Below, piece after piece: positions 12,821 through 18,195 of a stretch of 18,195 nucleotides of DNA. The notes beneath the pieces are model-generated. The model saw nothing but the letters and a program-made list of their open reading frames with translations. It searched no databases and had not been told where the DNA came from. Position numbers and translations under genes: made by a program. Each line of letters opens with the position of its first letter. Position 1 is the stretch's first letter. The stretch comes from Thiotrichales bacterium HSG1 (GTDB lineage: Bacteria > Pseudomonadota > Gammaproteobacteria > Beggiatoales > Beggiatoaceae): assembly GCA_030378125.1 (NCBI GenBank), contig JAUCGN010000004.1, forward strand, positions 4,867 to 23,061, given 5' to 3'.

Positions 12821-14548
12821 ATGTCTGAAAAATTAAAAGTAGTATTATGTTGGCATATGCACCAACCTGCATATTTTGACTCATGTAGTAACCAATATAA
12901 ATTACCATGGACTTATTTACATGGAATTAAAGACTATGTTGATATGGCAGCACATTTGGAAGCAGTTCCTAACGCTTGTGCGGTAGTGAATTTTGCCCCA
13001 ACATTACTGGAACAAATTGATGATTACGTTAAACAAATTCAAGCATTTTTGCGTAACAAAGCCCCTATTCTTGATCCTTTATTAGCGGCATTAAACAGCG
13101 AGAAAGTTTATAACCCATTTTTAGGTCATAAACTACACAATACTGACAATATTGAAAATGTAGACCCCAAACATCAAAAGATAGCAAATGCCTGTTTAAT
13201 TCTAATTGAACAATGTATGCGAGCTAACGAAGAACGATTGATTAAGCGTTTTAAACCGTACCAAGAGCTAACCGAATTAGTAGTTACAATTAAGCAAAAT
13301 CCAAGAATTTTGGCCTATTTGGAAGAACAATATTTAATTGATCTGTTGATGTGGTATCACTTAGCATGGCTGGGTGAAACTGTACACCGTTCGGATATAA
13401 GAGTTAAAACGTTAATTGAGAAGGGTCACAAATTTACGAAGGCTGATCGACTGCAATTGTTAGAAATTATAGGAGAATTATTAGGTAGCATAATTCCTCG
13501 TTATAAAGCTCTAGCAGAAAATGGACGGGTAGAATTATCATTTACTCCCTATGCTCATCCTATTATGCCTTTGTTATTGGATATTAATTCAGCTAAAGAT
13601 GCAATGCCAGATGTCACTTTGCCTAATGAAACTCATTATCCGGGTGGTGAAGAACGGGTACAATGGCATGTTCAAGAAGGAATTAAGACTTTTGAGAAGT
13701 TTTTTGGTTTTATCCCACAAGGATGCTGGCCTTCTGAAGGAAGTGTTAGTGAAGCTACAGTTAAATTGTTAGAAAAATATAATGTTAAATGGGTCGCCAG
13801 TGGTGGTGGAGTGTTGCGTAATAGTTTGCTCAAATCTGGACTAGAACATTTGTCATCACATCAACCATATGGTTTATCAGATAGTTCAGTGCATTGTTTT
13901 TTTCGTGATGATAACTTATCAGATTTAATTGGTTTTGAATATTCCAATTGGCATGGTGATGATGCAGTTGCTAATTTTATTCATCACTTAGAAGGTATTG
14001 CAAATGCTGATAATAATGCCAAAGTTGTCACCGTCATTTTAGATGGCGAAAATGCTTGGGAATACTTTCCAAACAATGCTTATTATTTCCTAAATGCTTT
14101 GTATGATAAATTAGCTAATCATGCAGATTTAGAATTAACCACTTTTGAAAAATGTCTTTCCGTTGAATCCGCTAAATTATCTAATCTAGTAGCTGGAAGC
14201 TGGGTTTATGGTACTTTTTCTACTTGGATAGGTGATCAAGATAAAAATAACGGTTGGGAAATGTTGATGGCGGCTAAGCATAAGTTTGATGAAGTCATTG
14301 CTACTTTGAACCCAGAACAACAGTTGGCTGCTAACAAACAGTTGGCAATTTGTGAAGGTTCGGATTGGTGTTGGTGGTTTGGTGGTGAAAATCCTAGTGA
14401 AGCAGTACAAGATTTTGACCATCTGTATCGCCTGCATCTAATTCAATTATATCAACTTTTAGGTGTAACACCTCCAGAAGATTTAAATCATGCGTTCACT
14501 CACGGTGGTGGTAATCCAGCATCTGGTGGTGTAATGCGTAGAGGTTAG
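12821..14548 (+). CDS. Glycoside hydrolase family 57 alpha-glucanase (amylopullulanase-like group)
   Basis: This 575-aa cytoplasmic enzyme probably hydrolyses or transfers alpha-glucan chains (glycogen or maltodextrin). The family's first motif, WHMHQPAYF, is at residues 11-19. The nucleophile is expected to be Glu306 in GCWPSEGSVS. The acid/base Asp lies in the FRDDNLSDLIGFEY segment (361-374). The motif DGENAWEYF (409-417) is also typical. The WPSEGSVS and LSDLIGF forms point to the pullulanase/amylopullulanase branch and not to 4-alpha-glucanotransferase. Length suits the catalytic domain plus the helical C-terminal domain. No signal peptide is visible. No clear Shine-Dalgarno sequence precedes the ATG. 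rph follows after 34 bp, so the two could be co-transcribed. Exact substrate is not determined. Confidence 0.9.
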   Translation: MSEKLKVVLCWHMHQPAYFDSCSNQYKLPWTYLHGIKDYVDMAAHLEAVPNACAVVNFAPTLLEQIDDYVKQIQAFLRNKAPILDPLLAALNSEKVYNPFLGHKLHNTDNIENVDPKHQKIANACLILIEQCMRANEERLIKRFKPYQELTELVVTIKQNPRILAYLEEQYLIDLLMWYHLAWLGETVHRSDIRVKTLIEKGHKFTKADRLQLLEIIGELLGSIIPRYKALAENGRVELSFTPYAHPIMPLLLDINSAKDAMPDVTLPNETHYPGGEERVQWHVQEGIKTFEKFFGFIPQGCWPSEGSVSEATVKLLEKYNVKWVASGGGVLRNSLLKSGLEHLSSHQPYGLSDSSVHCFFRDDNLSDLIGFEYSNWHGDDAVANFIHHLEGIANADNNAKVVTVILDGENAWEYFPNNAYYFLNALYDKLANHADLELTTFEKCLSVESAKLSNLVAGSWVYGTFSTWIGDQDKNNGWEMLMAAKHKFDEVIATLNPEQQLAANKQLAICEGSDWCWWFGGENPSEAVQDFDHLYRLHLIQLYQLLGVTPPEDLNHAFTHGGGNPASGGVMRRG

Positions 14549-14582
14549 AAAAGTTTCCTAGTTTAAAAAAAGAGGATTTTTT

Positions 14583-15302
14583 ATGCGTCCAAGCGGTCGT
14601 TCTCCAAATGAACTTCGTAAAGTTAGTTTAACTCGTAATTACACCAAACATGCAGAAGGTTCTGTATTAGTTGAATTTGGTGATACTAAAGTTATTTGTA
14701 ATGCCACTGTTCTTGAACGAGTGCCAAGATTTTTAAAAGACAAGAAGTCAGGCTGGGTTACGGCAGAATATGGTATGTTGCCCCGTTCTACTAATGAACG
14801 TATGGTGCGTGAAGCAAATCGTGGTAAACAGGGTGGTCGTACCTTGGAAATTCAACGTTTAATTGGACGTTCATTACGTTCTGTAGTAAACCTAGAGGCT
14901 TTAGGGGAACGTAGCATAACTGTTGATTGTGATGTAATTCAAGCTGATGGTGGTACTCGTACTGCTTCGATCACTGGTAGCTATGTTGCCTTAGTGGATG
15001 CGATACAATCTTTGTTAAAACAAGGTAAAATTACTAGCAATCCTATCCATGGAACATTAGCTGCCATATCGGTTGGTATTTATAAAGGTACACCTATTTT
15101 AGATTTGGATTATAAAGAAGATTCCGATGCTGAAACAGATATGAACATTGTAATGAATGATGGTTTTGCCTATGTTGAAATTCAAGGTACTGCTGAAGGA
15201 CATGCTTTCCGAGCAGATGAGTTACAAACGATGTTAGGTCTTGCTAAAGATGGAATCAGTCAGTTGTTCGTTAAGCAAAATGCTGTTTTAGGAATGAGTT
15301 AA
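14583..15302 (+). CDS. rph: Ribonuclease PH
   Basis: The 239-aa phosphorolytic 3'-5' exoribonuclease trims tRNA precursors. All family landmarks are present: [11 protein letters not shown] at the N-terminus, [31 protein letters not shown] (phosphate-binding and hexamer region), [18 protein letters not shown], and the C-terminal [11 protein letters not shown] and [11 protein letters not shown]. Length is standard and the gene looks intact. AGAGGA 7-12 bases upstream supports the ATG. It overlaps the following polyferredoxin gene by one base (TAATG), implying translational coupling, and follows the GH57 gene closely, so the three may be an operon. Confidence 0.98.
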   Translation: MRPSGRSPNELRKVSLTRNYTKHAEGSVLVEFGDTKVICNATVLERVPRFLKDKKSGWVTAEYGMLPRSTNERMVREANRGKQGGRTLEIQRLIGRSLRSVVNLEALGERSITVDCDVIQADGGTRTASITGSYVALVDAIQSLLKQGKITSNPIHGTLAAISVGIYKGTPILDLDYKEDSDAETDMNIVMNDGFAYVEIQGTAEGHAFRADELQTMLGLAKDGISQLFVKQNAVLGMS

Positions 15303-16372
15303 TGTCCCAAGAAATAAAGCGGGAATCAACTGAAAAAATATTTTTATGGTTGTTTTTCCCAGTAATCATTAGCTTGTATTTGGTATATAAGTTTCCTACT
15401 TTATTTGTTCCGATTGAACAAGTTAGTGATACTTTTTATTTCTTTGGTAAAAGTACCTCATTTTGGTATGCAACTATTTATACTGCCATTGTCTGTTACT
15501 TTTCTTTAATGGTAATAATTCGTGGTATTAACCCATATAGCGTGGTTAACAAACCTATTTCTACCTATCAAAAAGCTAAGTTTAGTTCTATTTTCCTTAG
15601 TCAACTGATAGTATTTTATCTTATACCCTTCATTATTCCAACTTTACAAGAAGGTAGAGAGTTTTTTAATGATCCTTATCATGCGGTTAATAAAGATGCT
15701 TATGTCTATGTTTATAATGGTTTTACCTCAATAGGTGGCATGATTTATATCTTTGTTATTGTACCAGTACTTGCATGGTTGTTTGGCAAAAGATACTGTT
15801 CTTGGTTTTGTGCTTGTGGCAATCTTTCCGAATCGGTAGGAGTTAGTAAGTGGGGACAGCAATGGGTGAGAAATTATACTCCACGCAGTAAAATAGCTCT
15901 CAAATTAGAATGGTTGCAATTCTTTGTTTTAATTTTTGTTTTATGCTATGGCTTAGTATTATTTTTGGATATTTGGCAAGTATTTATCTCTCCTAGTTTG
16001 AAAACAGCTATGCAAAATTTCCAAATATTTGTAATTGATTTTATGTTTGGTGCAATCATTGGAATTGGAGCATATCCATTACTTGGAACACGAATTTGGT
16101 GTCGTTATGGTTGCCCTTTAGCCCAATTGATGAAGTTATTTGGTAAGTTTTCTTTGTCTCAAGCGAGAATTAAAGCTAATTTAAAATGTCGTGGTATTGG
16201 TGAATGTTCTAAAGTCTGTCCGATGGGAATTGATGTTAAATCCTTTGCTCATTTAAATAAACAGCCAATTGAAGGCATTTATGGACTAACTCAAACTCCT
16301 TGCATAAGTTGTGGTAGCTGTGTTGCCGCTTGTCCAACTAATGCTTTGGAATTTAAAACTATTTTTAGTTAA
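15302..16372 (+). CDS. Membrane polyferredoxin (NapH/YccM-like 4Fe-4S protein)
   Basis: A 356-aa inner-membrane electron carrier. About six hydrophobic segments are visible (roughly 12-34, 53-73, 93-114, 141-160, 203-225 and 241-262). Cysteine clusters CSWFCAC (166-172) and CRYGC (267-271) are of the Fer4_5 kind seen in NapH, NosR and CcoG relatives. The soluble C-terminus has one canonical 4Fe-4S motif (C334, C337, C340, C344-P). The second cluster site reads C296-RGIGE-C302-SKV-C306-P, with Ile299 where the second ligand would be expected. The protein probably passes electrons from quinol or ferredoxin to an unknown partner. The start overlaps the rph stop by one base. Which respiratory pathway it serves cannot be told from the context. 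Confidence 0.88.
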   Translation: MSQEIKRESTEKIFLWLFFPVIISLYLVYKFPTLFVPIEQVSDTFYFFGKSTSFWYATIYTAIVCYFSLMVIIRGINPYSVVNKPISTYQKAKFSSIFLSQLIVFYLIPFIIPTLQEGREFFNDPYHAVNKDAYVYVYNGFTSIGGMIYIFVIVPVLAWLFGKRYCSWFCACGNLSESVGVSKWGQQWVRNYTPRSKIALKLEWLQFFVLIFVLCYGLVLFLDIWQVFISPSLKTAMQNFQIFVIDFMFGAIIGIGAYPLLGTRIWCRYGCPLAQLMKLFGKFSLSQARIKANLKCRGIGECSKVCPMGIDVKSFAHLNKQPIEGIYGLTQTPCISCGSCVAACPTNALEFKTIFS

Positions 16373-16511
16373 AAGTTGTCTGAACCAAAGCAAGGTTGTT
16401 ACTATATACTGTAATTGTTATTATTTGAAGGGAATGAATATTAATCGGAAGTTATATGAACAAAAGGATATAATTCTACTTCAGTAAAAATAATTTGGTT
16501 AAGTATTTATC

Positions 16512-18035
16512 ATGGTAGCTCTCACAAAAAGAAAGCAGGATGAGTTCCAAGCTTTTTATACAAATTGTAGCTATATAACTTCATATATGGTGAGTCTTTT
16601 GCGATGTCAAGGCAATGTATCTATTCTGGAGCCATGTGCAGGTGATGGTGCTTTTATTGAAGAATTAAAGGCAATAAATAATACTCCCAATATTACGGCT
16701 TACGAGCTTAATAGTGACAGTGTAAATATTTTACAAAGTAAATATTCTGATATTTCAAGCATTAAAATCAAACAAGAAGATTTTTTGTTACCATTTCAGT
16801 TGAATTTCAACAAATTTGATAGAGTAATAGGAAATCCTCCTTATGGGGCTTACCAATCACCAGCAAAAAGAAAACAATTAAAAAATGAATATCCACAGTT
16901 ATATGCAAAAGAGACGTATGGTCTGTTTTTAGTTAAGGCAATGGAATCATTAAAAAAAGGTGGTCGTCTTGTCTTTATTGTTCCTGATACATATTTGACT
17001 CTCCATATGCACGAAGGCTTACGGAAAGAGTTACTTCAACATTATGAAATAGAATTAATTGTTTTGTTTCCTTCTAATTTTTTTCCTGGCGTAAACTTTG
17101 GTTATGCTGGATTAAGTATCATCTCAATTGTTAATAAAGTACCAAATAAGACCTATAGTTTTCCTGCTTATAATGGTCTTTCAACTTCCAAACAATTACT
17201 TGATTTATTAACTGAAAAACGAAAAAAATATGAAATTTGCAGACTGACATATAGTCAACTTAGCAAAAATCCATCAAGTGCTTTTTTGCTATCATCGAAA
17301 GACTGGATTAATTCTGCTTTAAGCACCAATAACTTGAAAGTTGGTAATATATGTTCAGTTGTTACCGGATTTTATTCTGGTAATGATGGAAAATATCTAA
17401 GACGTTCAAAATCAGTTACAAGGGGAATTAAAAAATATGCTCTTATAAATACTGATGATATTTGCAATGATGATTTATCTATAACACCACCACTTGATGG
17501 GCTAAATATTTCATCTTGCTGGGTTCCAATTGTTAAGGGTGGGAATAAGAAATTTTATAAAAACTCTGAATGGTTTATGAATTGGAGTAAAGAAGCACTT
17601 TATGATTACAAAGTAACAAATAAAAAACGAGCAAGATTTCAGAATCCACAATATTATTTTCATCAAGGTATTGGTGTACCAATGGTGTCATCTTCTTCAA
17701 TAACTGGTTCATTAATAGATGGTAGGCTTTTTGATCAGTCTATTGTTGGGATATTTCCTAAGAAAAAATACGAATATTTAACTTATTTTTTTCTTGGCTT
17801 GTTTAATAGCAATGTCTGTAATGCTCTAATTAGAACAATAAATGCCAGTACAAATAATTCTGCAAATTATATTAAAAAAATACCAGTTATTATGCCTAAC
17901 AAAATAATGTTAAATCAAATTAGCAATGAGGTAAGAAGAATTTTAATATTAGCAAAAAAACGTAATGTTGGAAATGATGATTTAGTAACATTAAACGAAT
18001 ATTACAATAAGATATATGGCTCAACAAATACATAA
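16512..18035 (+). CDS. N6-adenine DNA methyltransferase, TaqI/Eco57I-like
   Basis: The 507-aa protein transfers a methyl group from S-adenosylmethionine to adenine in DNA. Motif I is ILEPCAGDGAF (residues 38-48), an acidic ELN follows at 65-67, and motif IV is NPPY at 108-111. The gamma-class order continues with KAMESLKKGGRLVFIVPDTYLT and FFPGVNFGYAGLSI. The C-terminal half (about 230-507) looks like a TaqI_C-type target recognition domain, including WVPIVKGGNKKFYKNSEWF and the ending NYIKKIPVIMPNKI. No nuclease motif is evident, so it is a methylase alone. A matching restriction gene could lie beyond the window, or it may be an orphan. It is preceded by a 139-bp spacer with no obvious ribosome site. 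Its AT-rich codon use matches neighbouring genes. Confidence 0.9.
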   Translation: MVALTKRKQDEFQAFYTNCSYITSYMVSLLRCQGNVSILEPCAGDGAFIEELKAINNTPNITAYELNSDSVNILQSKYSDISSIKIKQEDFLLPFQLNFNKFDRVIGNPPYGAYQSPAKRKQLKNEYPQLYAKETYGLFLVKAMESLKKGGRLVFIVPDTYLTLHMHEGLRKELLQHYEIELIVLFPSNFFPGVNFGYAGLSIISIVNKVPNKTYSFPAYNGLSTSKQLLDLLTEKRKKYEICRLTYSQLSKNPSSAFLLSSKDWINSALSTNNLKVGNICSVVTGFYSGNDGKYLRRSKSVTRGIKKYALINTDDICNDDLSITPPLDGLNISSCWVPIVKGGNKKFYKNSEWFMNWSKEALYDYKVTNKKRARFQNPQYYFHQGIGVPMVSSSSITGSLIDGRLFDQSIVGIFPKKKYEYLTYFFLGLFNSNVCNALIRTINASTNNSANYIKKIPVIMPNKIMLNQISNEVRRILILAKKRNVGNDDLVTLNEYYNKIYGSTNT

Positions 18036-18069
18036 TAATCATATGTTTTGGTACTGGGCTCCAAGTATA

Positions 18070-18105
18070 TTGAACCACTACCGCCTAGAAGAGCGGTAGA
18101 TTCAA
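18070..18105. repeat. Imperfect palindrome at the window edge, possibly an IS200/IS605-type end
   Basis: TTGAA (18070-18074) and CTACCGC (18078-18084) pair with GCGGTAG (18093-18099) and TTCAA (18101-18105), leaving an 8-nt loop and a small bulge. The sequence resembles the subterminal hairpins of IS200/IS605 elements, whose TnpB genes often end near such 'ACCGCC' hairpins. No transposase is seen inside the window, so it may be an isolated end, a MITE-like element, or just part of a terminator region. Confidence 0.4.
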
Positions 18106-18111
18106 AAATTT

Positions 18112-18129
18112 AGACTGGAAGTCTCTTTT
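18112..18129 (+). terminator. Possible terminator after the methyltransferase gene
   Basis: AGACT (18112-18116) and AGTCT (18120-18124) form a 5-bp stem with a GGA loop, followed by CTTTT. The stem is short and only moderately stable. With the palindrome just upstream it could end transcription of the gene stopping at 18035. Confidence 0.35.
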
Positions 18130-18195
18130 CAACGGATTAAACCGCCGACTAAAGTAAAAAGCGTGGTGTGCTTCGCACGATTTTTATATAAATTT

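Noticed and set aside
13551..14437. Extra frames inside the GH57 gene on both strands.
   Set aside because: The GH57 frame is intact with catalytic motifs; the others are shadows.
1..18195. tRNA, rRNA, riboswitch or CRISPR array.
   Set aside because: I looked for conserved tRNA arms, rRNA segments and regularly spaced repeats and saw none; small structured RNAs cannot be excluded by eye.

Overview
The window is visibly AT-rich and looks like a chromosomal stretch of a gammaproteobacterium. RNase PH, a YehS/DUF1456 protein, a YjbQ-type protein and an M48 peptidase support this. The mix of IS remnants, toxin-antitoxin debris, a cyanobacterial-style RRM protein, a GH57 glucanase and REP-like 'GTAGGGTGGAT...' hairpins reminds me of large sulfur bacteria (Beggiatoaceae/Thiotrichales). 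That placement is an inference with low confidence.

Layout: 1-2961 is ordinary chromosome. It holds the 3' end of an M48 metalloprotease gene, a secreted coiled-coil protein, a YjbQ/UPF0047 enzyme and a MORN/YwqK-repeat secreted protein; the last two are on the minus strand. Positions 3123-3985 are a graveyard: the tail of an interrupted minus-strand gene, an IS5-type transposase remnant with a recognisable left end, a 65-bp copy of the start of the restriction-modification (RM) gene found further on, and a decayed hypothetical gene. Positions 4149-5255 carry a small RRM RNA-binding protein, an unrecognised coding fragment and a DUF1456 gene.

Positions 5390-12627 form a defence-type island. 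It contains a single-chain nuclease-methyltransferase of Type ISP/IIG style (1018 aa), an orphan antitoxin-like gene, a duplicated RM tail, an AlbA_2/Schlafen-type ATP-binding regulator, a higA stub, a HEPN-domain protein, a frameshifted VapBC-like pair, and a third copy of the RM tail joined to the first codons of a second AlbA_2 gene. The repeated junction (RM tail followed directly by AlbA_2 start) implies that an RM-AlbA_2 operon existed here in at least two copies. It has been broken and filled with other small defence or toxin genes. The full-length RM gene is itself a composition mosaic: G/T-rich coding strand in the 5' half, A/C-rich at the 3' end, and ordinary AT-rich in between.

Positions 12821-16372 return to housekeeping-like genes: a GH57 alpha-glucanase, rph, and a membrane polyferredoxin overlapping rph by one base. 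Positions 16512-18035 encode a second N6-adenine DNA methyltransferase of the TaqI/Eco57I type. It is followed at the window edge by hairpins that may be the end of an IS200/IS605-type element or simply terminators.

The strongest candidates for new biology are the direct-repeat architecture around the RM and AlbA_2 genes, which could allow loss or exchange of cassettes, and the uncharacterised HEPN protein inside it. I saw no tRNA, rRNA or CRISPR array.
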